DNA of 64,000 nt, taken from Saksenaea vasiformis B4078. Lineage: Eukaryota; Mucoromycota; Mucoromycetes; Mucorales; Saksenaeaceae. The DNA lies in NCBI GenBank assembly GCA_000697055.1, contig JNDT01002236.1:248001-312000 (forward strand). Direction: 5' to 3'. Both the position numbers and the translations under genes were made by a program. The notes below the pieces were generated by a model. It saw only the letters and a list, made by a program, of their open reading frames with translations, searched no databases and was not told the origin of the DNA. Shown piece after piece: positions 23,519-36,577 of the stretch (position 1 is its first letter; each line of letters opens with the position of its first letter).

Positions 23519-24587
23519 AGCGTAGTAGTAATAGTAGTTGTTGTAGTAGTTGTAGGTAGTAGTAGTAGTATAGTAGTAATAAGTAGTGATATTACACACA
23601 ACAGGAAACAAAAAAAAAAAGAAAGTTGGGTTTGGCCTGAGCAAACAAAGGGATATGGGTTGATATTTATATTCGGGGGATTTCGTAATGTCCGCTGTGC
23701 GATGGTAAAGATAAGGGGGGAGAGACAAAGCAGAAAAAAGTCAAAAAAAAGGGGGGAGTGAAGAGAGGCATTGATTGTGAGACCATATCATTTACAATAG
23801 TAATAAAAAAAAATTCACCTCTTTTTTTTTTGTTCTCCACATCAAAAATTGATATGGACGATAACCGGAATAGGAAAGCTGTAGTTAAGCAATCAAATGT
23901 TCACACGCACGCATGCATAATACTCTTTCGAAACAACCCGAGAAATTGAATACAAATCGTGTTTATCGCCTGTTCACCTAGCAACCCCCGCCTTATCAAT
24001 CCAAATCAGATGGACACACATCTAAGCACCCCGGGTGTGGGGTAGCCTCATTCCAGATCGACCAACAACATAAACACACCCCGTTTTTTGAGTCAGCCGT
24101 CTATCCGTCTTACCCTATCGTTACTTTCTGATTCCGAATTTCATCACGCAATATTCCTTTCTGAATTCGATTGTTAATCACCCCATCCCGCATGAAAAAG
24201 AAACACCTTTCGATCCTTTTCATTCATCTGTCTCTATTAACCCTCCCTCCTCCACCCCCAAATCACATGAAAAAAGTAAAATAAAATAAAATAAAATATG
24301 CCATCCCACCTTGTCCTTCCCATCATGGCTGTAATTCCCTTATAACACAATAACAATAATAATAATAATAATAATAATAATACATGATAACATATTCAAT
24401 CATATATCGTCATTTCATATGTTGTCAATAGTAATGTTTTCTATTTTTCTAACTCGTTGGTCAAAGCCACTGCCAACAGAATATATCAAATAACCTCACA
24501 CGCAAGCAACATCTTTACAGAAAACAGTCACTACGACTTTTTTTCTGATTTTTTTCTTCTTCTTTTTTTGGTTCTCCATAAGACACC
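23519..24587. promoter_or_regulatory. Divergent promoter region between CREA-type gene and RRP43
   Basis: The CREA-type gene and RRP43 are transcribed away from each other across this 1.07-kb spacer. It has TAG/TAC simple repeats at 23519-23585, an (AATAA)n tract near 24273-24298 and an (AAT)n tract at 24350-24383, then a T/C-rich stretch (24536-24575) directly before the RRP43 ATG in the context GACACCATGGCT. A CCCCGGG-like GC patch lies near 24029, but I cannot assign it as a binding site. Confidence 0.5.
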
Positions 24588-25666
24588 ATGGCTGAAGTAA
24601 CAACATCGACAAAGAGTTTTGAAATATTCAGCCGTATTCAACCTCATGAATACCTTCGACGGTTTTTGGAACAACACGTACGACCTGATGGACGACTTTT
24701 AGATCAGTTCAGAAACACATTGATCACTTCAAACGCGATATCCACAGCCAATGCAAGTGCCATGGTACGATTGGGAGGTACAACCATCGTCTGTGGCATC
24801 AAGGCGGAAGTCTGTGAACCCAATGTTGAAAGGCCAGACCAAGGCTATTTAGGTTAGCCATCTTAATGAACCCATATAACTTGTGAGAAAGAAATAACTC
24901 AAAACTGTTACTGGACTCTTGTTTAGTTCCCAACGTGGAACTCTCTCCCATGTGTTCTCCCAAGTTTCGACCAGGCCCACCACCAGAAAAGGCTAAAGCC
25001 GTATCTGAATTGATTCACCAAATCTTTAAAGAGTAAGTGACCGCACCTCAAAAGATAAGCAAAAAAAAAACATTTGACATGATATTCATGCGCTAATTTT
25101 CTTTCTTTCTTTCTTGTGTGAAAGTTCACATATTATACCGTTAGAGAAATTATGCATTGAAGCCGGTAAGGCTGTGTGGGTCTTGTATGCGGATATTGTC
25201 TGTCTTAATTACGATGGAAATATCATCGATGCTAGTCTACTCGCCCTGGTAACAGCACTAAAAGACTGTAACTATCACAAATTTCTTACTCGTTTTGACC
25301 TTAGTTCGAGTATAACTTAAATTATTTGTAGTGACATTGCCCAAAGCAGAAATTACCCCAGCCATGATTGTTGAAGCCGATGCGTCTGAACAAACCCATC
25401 CTATTCAGTTAGACCGATTCCCTGTTTCATCTACGTTTTGCTTGTTCAATCAGCCAGACACCTTACTATCCGATCCTAACGACACAGAAGAAGGGTTGGC
25501 AAAAGAAACAGTAACAGTGGTCCTGGATTCAGAAGGAAACGTATGCCGAGTCTACAAAAATGGAGGATTTGCGATGAATACGGAGACACTGCGCCATTGT
25601 TTCGAACGAGCCAAGAAGAGAACAGAAGAAGTAAAGTTGCTTATCGAAAAGGCAATTAGTAAATAG
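24588..25666 (+). CDS. RRP43: Exosome core subunit Rrp43 (EXOSC8)
   Basis: Rrp43 is one of the six RNase PH-like ring subunits of the RNA exosome, which degrades and trims RNA from the 3' end in nucleus and cytoplasm. It is catalytically inactive in eukaryotes. Exons 24588-24852, 24927-25032, 25125-25267 and 25332-25666 join in frame to 282 residues, the normal size. Characteristic blocks are EYLRRFLEQHVRPDGRLLDQFR, VRLGGTTIVCGIKAEV, VPNVELSPMCSPKFRPGPP, GKAVWVLYADIVCLNYDGN and the C-terminal AMNTETLRHCFERAKKR. The start has a good context (ACCATGG). The last intron has a weak donor (GTAACT) but is the only choice that keeps the family sequence LKDLTLPKAEIT in frame. Similarity extends over the whole length to human EXOSC8, which separates it from the Rrp42 and Rrp45 paralogues. 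Confidence 0.92.
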
Positions 25667-26485
25667 TAAGACATGCGTGGATCCATGTCGATTGTTTGAA
25701 AATCATAAGGTGGAATACATGTACATTTTTAATTATTTTTATTGAACCAAAACTCTCTTTCTTATATTTTTCACATGGAACAAAAAGGCCATATTTTTTT
25801 TTTTTTTTTTTTTGCATGAGAAGTACAAACCTAGGTTTTTGGAATGCGCCTTGAAAATGTGGGTTCTCTTTTTTTTTTTTGCGATACCGGCCATATTAGG
25901 CATCCATGCCGATAGGTTCCGCGTTGTTCAGTATTTCAATGTCGTACGGAACCCACACTGGCACCTTCATCCAATAATAAGGTTACATTATACTTAAACG
26001 ATGAATGATACCTTTTAGTCAGCTGTTGCCTAGACGAAAGCAGTAAAAACAAAAACAAAAAACGCTTTCCCGCTTTTATCAACCACCCTTTCAGTGAGAC
26101 CAAAAGGGTTGGGGGGTTTGTTTGGCAGAGAACCCAAAAAAAAAAGTAAGGAGTAACCCTTTGTCGTACAAAAGATCATATGATAATCGTAAACACGTTA
26201 TCGTTCCTTGCAATCAGGGTTTTCCACCCCGCAAGCGGCAAAACGTTTTCAGCAGACGATCGATCAGTTTATTATCCCAGCATTCCCCGTCATTTACACG
26301 GTTCCCAGAAACGTTTGGCGCAACCCCCCAAAAAAACTTTGCCACAAAAAAGGAAACTCTATATCTACCACAATAAAATTAGACACTGCTTTTCTTTCAG
26401 TGATTACGTTGGGCGTGGTTTGGTACTGTTTCAAACTGGCAAAAGTTGCAATGACACGAGGTCAATGAAAAAGGTTGAAACTGAA
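25667..26485. other. Spacer after RRP43; weak small ORFs
   Basis: Overlapping frames at 26122-26536 give fragments in all three frames, including a hydrophobic segment LSVITLGVVWYCFKLAKVAM at about 26390-26455. No frame has a convincing start with a complete product, so I make no gene call. Long poly-T runs occur at 25796-25813 and 25869-25880. Confidence 0.45.
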
Positions 26486-27670
26486 TGGGAGCGAAGGACC
26501 GCGGGGTATCATTGCGCATTTCAAGACTCCTCGTAAGTGTTTCTTGATAAGGGGGTTGGATTTTTGATAGCAGAAACGGAGATGCGGTGAATGAAAAGGG
26601 GTTCTGTCCCAATGATCATATCAATCCCAAATCAACATCATTATGTTAATGCCTATTATCTATCATTGGTCAGTATACTGTACCCAACCGCCCTGACGTG
26701 CTACCATGGATAAACCTCGGTGGAGAGGTGCACACACACACACAGGTCCAACTCGCTAATGACCTGCTCCATACAGCTCGCCAAATGATAAGTCCTGATG
26801 TCGACGAATTTTCCGCCTCAATCAAGTGTCCATTGACAGGGCACTGCCGTTATCAAAAAAAAGGGGGGGACGGTTTGACGCTGCTTCCATTAACAGCAAC
26901 AAGCGTTGCTATCTAAACAATTGGCTGATGAAATTATATCAAAATCAGAAGATTCTTGTATAGACGTCGTGTTCCCTTGTAAGACTTGATGGAAAATCAT
27001 GTCATGGAGTGCTGTGGATAATAGAATCTGGAAAGGAGAACTCATTAGACAATGAGGCACTTAAAAAGGCAGGACTCCCAGAATGGTAGCATTCGCGAAA
27101 AAGGTACAGCACCCCAGATCCCAAACGATCGAGATGTTACAAGATATGGAGGTGCTTTTGCATAAGTGCGCGTGATGGAGTGTTCCATTGAAATGCTCCT
27201 AGTAATTTCTTGCGGCAAAGAAATGATCGGTCTCGTTGCAAATGCTCTCCTGATGCCCAATTCTGGTAAATCTCGATCTGAACTAAAAACTGGAAGAATT
27301 GGCTAATCAACTTCACCCTTATCTTACAAGCGCCAATATGTCTATGGAAGACGCCATCCTACAAGCGCTCACATACATTGCTAATGAAAAAGTGTCTTTT
27401 TTACTTGATCCAATAAAACAATGCTGTGTCGTTTATTCTTCTTCTTCTTCTTTGATAGATACCGTCAGTCTCGCTGTGACAGAGGCTACCTCCTCTTTTG
27501 GTCAAGACTGGGCGATAAAAAAGAAACTTTTTTTTTTTTTTGCGGGTACTGGTAAAGTCTATTTTGCGCGAAAATTTACATCTTATCGACATGAGGGAGC
27601 CAAATACAGTTTCCTTTTTTGTGGCGGGACTTTTGAAGTGTGTGTGACAGAGTATATCAGTGTAGGATGA
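26486..27670 (+). pseudogene. Coding-like tract of unknown family, interrupted
   Basis: Four plus-strand segments read like real protein but do not form one open frame. Near 26486-26534, MGAKDRGVSLRISRLL ends at a GTAAGT donor. About 26675-26920 contains YTVPNRPDVLPWINLGGEV and ISPDVDEFSASIK. About 26985-27090 contains RLDGKSCHGVLWIIESG. About 27096-27400 contains DRDVTRYGGAF, ECSIEMLLVISCGKEMIGL and LEELANQLHPYLTSAN. Two in-frame stops (after GLPEW and after GGAFA) and missing splice signals between segments suggest a decayed gene or a very intron-rich gene that I cannot resolve. No family is recognised. The tract is 0.8 kb from RRP43 and ends about 0.5 kb before the CLASP 3' end. Confidence 0.4.
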
Positions 27671-28161
27671 CAACAAGAACAAGAAACTCCCGATCAGGCC
27701 ATTTCTTATCCTCACTCCCCCTCCCTTTTTTAATTTTCTAACGCCACCATTAGAGCGGTTGCTAAGTTACGTGCCTTATCAACCGTCGCTATCGGTCACT
27801 ATCATACATCCGCAGAAGTTTCTCTCTCACCATTGTCTTTTGCACGTGGGGAAATAGAAAAACAGAACGTGGATAACTCTATCCCCTCCTCTTTCTCTTT
27901 CTCTCTTTCTCTCCGCTTTTTTGTTTGTCATCTCACATGCTTTAAACCTTATCGCGATCCAAAAAAGATAGACAAATTGTTTGACATCCGTCAGTTCTAA
28001 CACATGAACATAAACTGCAACTCGCTATGGCGCAAGGAAAAGAAAAAAAAAGGTAAATTTGTCTGCATCTCAAATCAATAAACAATACTCCACTGTCCTA
28101 TCCAATGTGACTTCTCGAACCCCTCGTGCTCCTTTTTCTCCTTTTTTTTTATCTTTATTTT

Positions 28162-31100
28162 TCATCTGTCGTCTTTACCAATGTAATGTCGTAATAATTG
28201 CACCTGGTCTTCGCGGAGTGATGGAAGATATCTTTGGAGGTAACTGTCCCCCAACGAACGATGAATCCCGACGAGCGCTTGGACACAAGATTTACGCACA
28301 GATACATCCACATGATTATAACCCTGAAAAGGATGAGTCCGCTTTGTCCCTTATTCCATTATTCAAACCCCTCCCCCGGTTTACCTTTAACAGGATATCA
28401 GCCTTTCCGCCCCCAAGACAGTCCTCCAGCAGCACGGCGGGTACCTTGGGCGCCAGTCTGCCTAGATAAGCAAACAATGAAGCCAGACAGACACATTGCG
28501 CTTCCGTCTTATCTGCCTCCACTGTCTTGTCTATCCGCGTATCCAGCAGATGCCACATCACCCTTATCCCAATTTCTGGACTAAAGGCCAACAAGAGTGC
28601 TTCTAACGCGTCATCTACTGCAGATGATATCTGTCACCTTTGATGTCAATACCTCTCTCTCTACCGAGGTGCCATCACCAGCTTACCTCGCTAAACATAT
28701 CTACTTTACGCGTCAGCAGCGTATCGGCTATCTGATAAGCCAACGCCTTTGATATGTCCTTGTGCTTATCTCTGAGCTCGTACTGCTCGAATTTTCCAAC
28801 CTGATTCGTAAGCAATTGCTTAATTAAGACAATCACCCCAATATGGATTCGTTCGTCCGTTCCTTGCACGCAGTCGGCCGTCATAAGGAACTCGGTCAGC
28901 ACCTCTACCAGGTCATGCAACCTGTCTCCGTCTTCCCCCGATCCCTGCCACAACATAGCCCCCGCTGTTTTGTCACCTCCCTCGCTCCAACATTTCGTGA
29001 TGGATGTTTCCATGGATAATCGTTGTAACCGCTGAAACATGAAGACATCGACATCTCCTTGTTTGATCCTCTCCATAGAGGTGTACAACAACTCTACCCG
29101 CTCCACTGTCGATCGCGGAACTGAGATGCCGTGGAAAGGAACAGTTCGTTTTTTCTTCCTGACGCTTTCCTGTGAATCTACCATGGGCTCTTTCTGGTCC
29201 ACATGGATAGGCATGGGATGTGTTTCAGGTGTTTCCCGCCCGCGTTTGCACCCTTGACTCTGTTCATGTGGATTATCTTTCTCTGACAGCTAACTTTATG
29301 TCAGCTCCTAAAGCCAAAAAAAAAAAGGACACGCCTTTTTTTCCCTTCTCACCTCGGATAGTGTTAATAGCATCGTGGATATATCTTGTGTAAGTCCTGT
29401 GCCTTCTTCAGATTTCTCAGCAATGTCTAATATATCTACATCATGGAACAGCGTCTCGGCAGGTTCCTCCTCCTCATCCAAACGGATAGAGCCTATGCTG
29501 TTGTCAATCTGAATTAACCCTTCAGACGTGTCGGGATCGGTAAATCGTGAATCATCTTCTTCTGGCTCTTGGCTAGAGTAACATGCACTTGTGAGTGTTC
29601 TCTGCGAATCGAGGACGTCCTCGATTCTTAAGCCATACGTTTCGGATACGCTCCCAAAGACACGCTCATTCACAAGTCGCAGACGTCCGATGAGACATAC
29701 CGAGGCTTCATATGCAGGTGAATCTTCTGGAAGCTTCATATGTAATGGTATAACGGTATTTAAACAAAGCACCAAATGCTGCCTATCATCAAACCACTGG
29801 TACGCAAGCTTGTTGTCATTCGAAGTTTCGTCAAGCCATTGTTTGCCCTCGAGCAACAATTCGGTGTCTTCATCCGCTTCTAGACCGACGTAGCCGCATG
29901 TTATTTCCTCTAGCCACTCTAAAATCCCTCGAAGCAGCAAATCCCTGTTCCCTTCGTCAGCCACCATGTCGCGTGTAATAAGGTTCGTGGAGGCCGCGTC
30001 TTTTGTGTTGAACGCTTCCACCATTTCCAGCAACTTCTCCGCCAACTGTGGATCGTGCCTCTTTAAATAAAGTTTAAGGCGTTTTAAGCCTTTGGCATAG
30101 ATGAGGCAGTTGGATGATTTGCTAGTAGTAGTAGTAGTGGTACCTGTGTCGTGGTGACTGGAACAATCCCGACTGCCGAGCAAAAGCATCGGCGCATAGT
30201 GGTTCAAACACATGACCCGAACAAGCACGTTGGCAATTGTGTCCCAACTCATTAATGCTTCACATAAGCAAGGATCCATGGCACTTTGTGAAAGATAGCC
30301 AGTCAGAATAGGCAGTAAATCTACTCGAGATGGGATCTCTGCCGGAAGGACGGCAGATCCAGAGACGTCTCGGTCACAGTGCCGTAAATGACTCGCTAGG
30401 AGTTGAACGCCTTTACAGTTGCTGCAAGCATCCTCCGCTTGAAGTAGTCGTAGTACAGAATTTGAAAATTCGAGGGATGGGCTGGTGTCTTTCGCTTTTG
30501 TTGGCTTCTCTGGTATCTTGGGTGTCTGTGGGGTACGTGGTCGTCTGCGTGGGAGTAGGTTAGGTAACAGGCTGCGTCTCTCGGGCTGTACATTCGATGC
30601 GGTAGGGTATGCTCTAGAAGGCAAGCTGGCTGGTTCTGTGAGGGCAGTACGTGTTGAAAACGTGGATGCGATACTTGTGCGGCTCGAGGATGGCCGACTT
30701 ATCCTTCCTGAAGACATATAAAGGCTTCTTGATGTAGATGCGCGAGGTTCGATGTGTCTTCCACTTGTCTCATTTGTCTCTGGGGAATCCTGTAGCCGTT
30801 GCTGTGTGGCAGCATCCAAAGAGCCAAGCACTCTACGAGCGTGTAAGCAAGCCGCCAATGTCAAACCTTGTCCTTTTCCTCATTCTTACCTCGCTGCTCG
30901 TGTGGGCCAGTGGCTTTGAAATGTCCAGTACGTATTTCTGCACGCTACACGAACAACGGGTGCTGCATCTACCAAAGCTTTTTTTAAAAACTTCTCCACT
31001 AAATCCCCATTGTCGCCTCGCTCGATCGTCATTCTAGGCCCTTCTCTTGGCCCGTGCGTGCGGAGGACGATTTCCAAATACAACGTAGCAAAATGACGCA

Positions 31101-31717
31101 GCTGAACCAATCTTCCATCTAGCGCTCTCAGTAATAAACGTATGGTACATGAATGGAATGAGGTTGTTGCGAGAAATGTCATCATAGTAGTTTTGGAGTG
31201 ATTGGCCACCAATTTCTTGGTAAAGGTGGCACATCGAAGGACTCCACTGAAGAGTCGCTCAAAAGTATGAGCATCGAGCTGTGTTCCGATATACTTTCCA
31301 ATATCTTGAATAAGGCTAAGCCCTTCAAGAGCAAGTACCGTTCTCAGACTATTGATCTGTTTCCAAGTCAGCTCTCCCTTTCGTGGTCGTGATCTGTAGA
31401 TAGACATACCACACTCACTACACCTTTGGAAAGCTCACGTACAGCAACTAAAATGACTGGCTTCCATGTTGTGGTGCATTCCGATTTCAGTATTCCACGT
31501 AGACGAATAACACCTTGTAAACGGGATTCCCAATTTTCTTCGGTTTCTCGTGTCTGTAAAAGCTTGATGATATTGGTAATGTCATGTTCCAACTGCCTCG
31601 CCGAATCGAACTACAATGCGCGACGTGACATACAATAGATATCTGTCAAACCCATGCATGCATTGTGGAATGGAAACACACCTGAACGGTTGGAATTTGA
31701 TCATCGGGTGTCGCCAT
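28162..31717 (-). CDS. CLASP: CLASP-family microtubule-associated protein
   Basis: CLASP proteins (Stu1, Peg1/Cls1) bind microtubules through TOG domains and promote rescue and spindle or cortical microtubule stability. Seven exons, 31717-31682, 31610-31419, 31377-30890, 30832-29353, 29280-28687, 28630-28385 and 28323-28162, sum to 3198 nt, or 1065 residues. The CLASP_N TOG domain is near the N-terminus: WESRLQGVIRLRGIL, LRTVLALEGLSLIQDIG, HSCTIRLLLRALDGRLVQLR, then ACRNTYWTFQSHWPTRAARVLGSLD, the typical end of that domain. A Ser/Arg/Pro-rich linker (PSSSRTSIAS, RRPRTPQTPKIP) follows, the usual microtubule-binding and regulatory part. The C-terminal exons encode a second helical array ending DVSVRKSCVQALVGIHRSLG, as in CLASP C-terminal domains. 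The first exon encodes only 12 residues; the intron before 31377 (41 nt) is the least certain. Confidence 0.88.
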
Positions 31718-33283
31718 GGAGGGACGGTCAAACAACTGAAAGTTTACCTGTTTCCCTTTTTTGTGTCACGTACCTGTATGCGTTGGCGCCGCTTAAAAAT
31801 TACCTTTGCCTTGACTGAGCGCAAGACGTAGTCTGATTGTCTATGGTGCTAACTGACGCTTTGCAAAAGTATCAGAATACCACAGAATTCCTCAAAATGA
31901 GTGATTCCAGTTTTGAAATCGTGCATTTTCTTCCACCTTGCCCCAGCCAGAAAAAGTAGCGTACACCCGCGCATCCTCGCTGATTTAAAGTTAATGTTAT
32001 CATGAGAGTTGAATCTTTTATGCGGAAGTATTCTTCACGTCAGAAGAACATCATTTGATTGATTCCGCCTGTTACCACACAGAACAACCCAATTGTGATC
32101 TTTTGTCTCTCAAATGAAGTCGAAACGATAGAATAGTAAGCATGTGCCGATAATCGATTCTTCCATTTCTGGACGTATTTACATGACTTTGGACCGTCGA
32201 CCAGATATAAAAAATAATAAGAAGAAAACCATTTGAAAGATTTTTTAAAGAAGGGAGGGAAGTGACTGTAGATAGTATCTCCGTCATGCTTTGGTTTAAG
32301 CATCGGTGCCTAACAACAGGCCCGGACATAAGGCCACCACAGAATACACCGTTCGCTATCAGCAAAATACAGGAATTTATTATCAACATGGAAGAATGCC
32401 ATGATGTACAGCTACTAGTTGGCAGGCCGACAATAATGTCAGAATTGACATCAAAGACCCTATCTGTAACATGGAAGTTTTTGGAAATGGTGAGGAAGCA
32501 GAGGTCGACGAGGACAATACCCTGCGGGGAAAATAATCGTGGGGATAATCACGCTTGCGTGATCATTTCCATGATAGCGTATCCCTCGACAAGCCCATAA
32601 CAGACATCAAAGTCCATAATGGTTAAAGGATTAATTCAGGAACAATCGTGCAACCCCAGATCCCGTATATATATTCGGAGTTCAGGTATAAACTTATGAT
32701 CTATTTGGAAAGTCCTAACATGGAATTTCCATGATGATTGTAAAATTATCATGTAGCAATCTTGTAGGCCATCATGGAAATAATTTCTCTTTGAATTTCC
32801 ATTGTGGTCAGTAACAAGTCAAAGATATGTCTACACGTTTTGACGAATTGAACTTAAAGAAAGGAACGGGACTTCAAAAAGGAGAAATGGTTGAGTCAAA
32901 AACGTTTCCTTTTGTGACTGTAGGATCGGGAAAGAGTGGGGCTTTCGTTGGTAATGCATTAACCACTGCTTTGGTTATAAGTGATTCTCTGTTCAACTGT
33001 TCCCAGCTCACTGCTGAATCTTTCTGTGGCAGCATTTATGAAGGGGCCAGTTTCCCGAACAATTTTTCCCATAGCGATACACGCCCTCGACAAGCGGTGG
33101 GGCTTTTTTACTTTCTCAAATTCGAATGCCGCACACGAATTTTCTGTGACCGCGAATATTTCAGTATAGAAGCAGGGGAGGGCCACACGAAGAGACTCCA
33201 CGAAGTAAAAAGCAGGTAAATTGGGATTCGAAATGGGAGATGTTTACTGATGACACAATTACACTTTGTGTTTTGAACAGACA
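31718..33283. other. 1.6-kb spacer with small palindromes
   Basis: No convincing gene. Short inverted repeats occur, for example ATCACGCTTGCGTGAT near 32547 and CATGGAATTTCCATG at 32719-32733. A 130-codon plus-strand frame (32827-33219) ends 64 bp before the next gene and has no recognisable content. The last 60 bp end in TTTTGAACAG just before the next ATG and could include a 5' UTR acceptor. Confidence 0.5.
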
Positions 33284-33943
33284 ATGAATTCGATTTTCCG
33301 ATTGACCCCACGCATCAGCAGAAAGGCCACACAAAGTTTGGCGACGCGTATGTACACAACAGAAGCCGAGGCACCCAAGAAGGTTGGCGCAGTCCGTGGC
33401 GGGTAATGAGGCTTGCATGCAGTAGAAGAGAATTGACAATTTGGCTTTAGAATGCTTGGGTTCCTTTTGGGTGTCACATTGGCTGGATCGGCTGGGTACT
33501 ACTACTTGTTGGAGGAGTACAATTCAGCTTCCGGATCGCTGTTAAACTCGGTAGAAGAACTTCAAGCATCGACTGATAAGGTGAAATAGTTACGGTTACT
33601 TGGGTGAAAGGGCTAAACGAGTGGGTGGGTAGATCCGAGACTACGCTCGTAGGATTGAGGTTGTCGATAAGGATGTCGCCAAGCTGAAGGACTCCGTTGC
33701 CACCGTCCAACAATTGAATGAATTGAAGGCAGAGTTCAGAAAACTCTATGTAAGTCATCCATTCCCATGTTATTTTCTACTATCTAACATGCTGCGTAGG
33801 ACACGCTGAACGTCGAACACCTTGAATTGAAGACACACGTCTGGGGTTTAGGTAAGCAATGTTACATTTTATCAGGAAAAAAAAAGATACTTATCGATGC
33901 AATAGAAAAAGACTTGAACAACGTCGCACCAAAACAGCAATAA
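33284..33943 (+). CDS. Small mitochondrial-type membrane protein with coiled coil
   Basis: I know of similar fungal mitochondrial proteins but cannot name the family. Exons 33284-33402, 33451-33580, 33633-33749, 33800-33851 and 33906-33943 give 151 residues with every junction in phase. The N-terminus is rich in Arg, Ser and Thr without acidic residues (MNSIFRLTPRISRKATQSL) and looks like a cleavable mitochondrial targeting sequence. A Gly-rich transmembrane helix follows (MLGFLLGVTLAGSAGYYYLL). The remaining about 90 residues are charged heptad-like sequence (KDVAKLKDSVATVQQLNEL) expected to form a coiled coil. This points to an inner-membrane protein with a soluble coiled-coil domain. The role is unknown. 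Confidence 0.8.
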
Positions 33944-36577
33944 ACGATGATACACCAGGGCTAATTTAGAGCATCTCACCCTATTTGCTAAGCGTGATTG
34001 TTAGGAGAAATAATGATTGGGTAGGCTTCGCATGCGTAGTCATGGATGCCTAAGGGATACAAGATAACTTATCGGGTCAGAACCGTATCTGATGACGACT
34101 TGTTGAATCAGCTGGTCGCTAGAATTGCTGCGGAAACATTTGTTCTGACGAGAGTAGCACTTGTCCGACGCTATTAAAGCGAAGAGCTATTGTCACAGGG
34201 CACATGAATGAAGTGGGGCTTGATAATATTTTTATCCTGCGTTCCATTACCAAGTCTAGGCATTCGCGCATCTCGATGCAATGTCGATATTTTCCGGCAG
34301 GTATTCATAAATCCTTGATGTGCCGACCAGAATGCCATCGTGTACACATCGAGATAGCTTGTTCTTTAAAGCATGTATGTCCATTTTCAGTATTCTATTG
34401 TTGATATTTGGATGCACACAATGATGGTGCATGTAGATTAAGTATGATAATCACATTTGAGAACGAACTTTGTAGAGAAACCTCCAAACATAGTAACGGG
34501 AGGACGCACTTCAATGAAGTTGATAACTACTCTTTCAACCACTCTTCCTCTTCCTTTATATATACGTTGTAAATTTGCTCTTTTAAATTGTAGTGTAATC
34601 ATCAACCTGCCCGGAATATGTTCTTTTTTGATTCAAGCGTTTCCGTGCATATTGCCGGGACCCAGTTGCTGGTGCACAGGTGGCGTTAGAGCAGATGTTT
34701 TCTTTGCTATAGAAGGCTATAGATGTTCTACCCGCACCATCCTTTGTTACGGAAAATGTAGTGTCTATTGCCCTTCTACACGAAAACTTCAACTGTGGTT
34801 ACTGTCCAAGTCCCGTCTTTACTGATTACAAGCTTTCAATATGGTTCCTGGAACTCTTAAACAAATGGAAAACGTGCTCATTAGCTTGTCATTTCGTCCC
34901 TGATTAAAGCTGAGACACTACCAATGGGATATCACACGATCCTTTTGAACCTCCCATTTGATCAACGCAACATATTTATATCGGTGTCGAAACAGGATAA
35001 CTACGAGTGAGATAATGATCCACTCTAAAGACCGTCTGATGCAAAAAGTGAACCACGATAACAAGTATGATGATACGAAAGAATAAACTCACATAGCGTT
35101 CTAGAGAATATGATAGCGCTTTTGGAAAATACACGTTTTGGTAGACCAAAATATTCAGTTGTCATTATTATCACCGAGAAGGGTGTGCATCTGGGGATGG
35201 ATGATATTGCAGATTGAACTGGAGATCTCTACCAACTAATGTTCTATACTAGTGCTAATCGCATGCAATTAGCCCCTGTTCAAAATCACAAAAACAAACA
35301 AAAGGTTTGACGCCGACGACGAAAGACAAATAACACCTTGTGAAGATGGACGTGGTCGACGGGAGAAGCATAGAGTTCCGATCCCTTATGGTGTCACTAA
35401 CTTGCACGTCGATATGCGTATCGCGTATGGTTCCTACCAGTCAAGGTAAAGAGTTTATTCTATAGCGATATTGACATGCGTTACTCTTACATATACATTC
35501 CGTAAATCTTAAATTGCCACCGTTCCGTTATCTGGATATACCAGCAGAGCCTGTAGTGTGCATATCATTATGGCAGTGCCCAAGTTCATGGCCATAATTC
35601 GAACTTGCATATGCTGATTGAATGCAGCAGAGAGCTGATATCATGGACTCATCTTTGGTAATACTTTGTTACATACGGGATCCTGTATTAGCCCGATAAA
35701 CATTAGTTATTTGTCGTTGACGGAAGTACTTTTCTTGTCTTGATGTAATCCCTTCAGATTTTTACAGTTACCAGTGTTAAAAAGTGTTGCGAGAACAGTT
35801 CGCAGAAATAGCCTCTGTTTCTTCTCTCCGTTGTTGATGTAGATGCTATCCTTTCTTCACATCTTCAAGACATCAATGATGGTTGCTATCCTTGTTGGAC
35901 ATCAGATACTAGCCTAAACTGTCGACGTAATTGCCGACTCTCATGTGTACTCCGTATGGAAAGTGTAACACCATAATCCCTCTCCTTTTTTTTATCTTCT
36001 GTTTGAGAATTTACATGAATTTGCAAAATAAATCCATGGATGCTTGCTGGAATCAACCCAGAAACAAAGGGTATGCGGCGGTCGACCAGATGTAAAAGTT
36101 GGATGGGAACATAATAAGCCGCAAACCAGCGATCTTTTGTAGTGTCATCTTCCAGGACTCCGAAGCGATTCACTGGTTGCTCGATAGTCTAACTAAGGTT
36201 CCCGAAAGTATTCTGTAAATGAAGATCAGCCAAAGGAAATTGAGGAGTATCGGGAGGCACGGCACTGTACAACCAGATCAAGAAGGGTTTATCGCTATAT
36301 CAGGACAAGTGAGACCAACATGTAGACATTTGAAGCTCAGCATATGAAGGGGACGCAGGGGCAAAGCAACAAAGAAAAAGTTGGTGGCGCAAAAGTAATT
36401 TTATACTCAGCGGCACACAGCCATTTGTTATCGAGCTAAAAATTTTTTCGAAATAAAAAAGAAGATCCAGCGCAGATAGACAGGTTTAACGTTTTTGTTC
36501 CCCTAAACCACACTTACCTCTTGTGGACTCCCTCGTTTCGCCGTTCCACTCTCTTACATTATATTTTCATATAAAAA
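33944..36577. other. 2.6-kb spacer and eEF3 promoter
   Basis: No gene-like frame longer than about 120 codons and no recognisable protein. The sequence has the scattered texture of decayed repeats. The last 200 bp form the eEF3 promoter; a pyrimidine-rich stretch (CCACTTACCTCTTG, CTCCCTCG) precedes ATATAAAAAATG at 36578. Confidence 0.5.

Noticed and set aside
21909..24383. Tandem simple repeats as a possible CRISPR or satellite array
   Set aside because: They are di- and trinucleotide microsatellites without spacers or longer repeat units.
32827..33219. 130-codon plus-strand ORF with ATG before the mitochondrial-type gene
   Set aside because: No recognisable composition or domain, and it lies in the promoter of the next gene.
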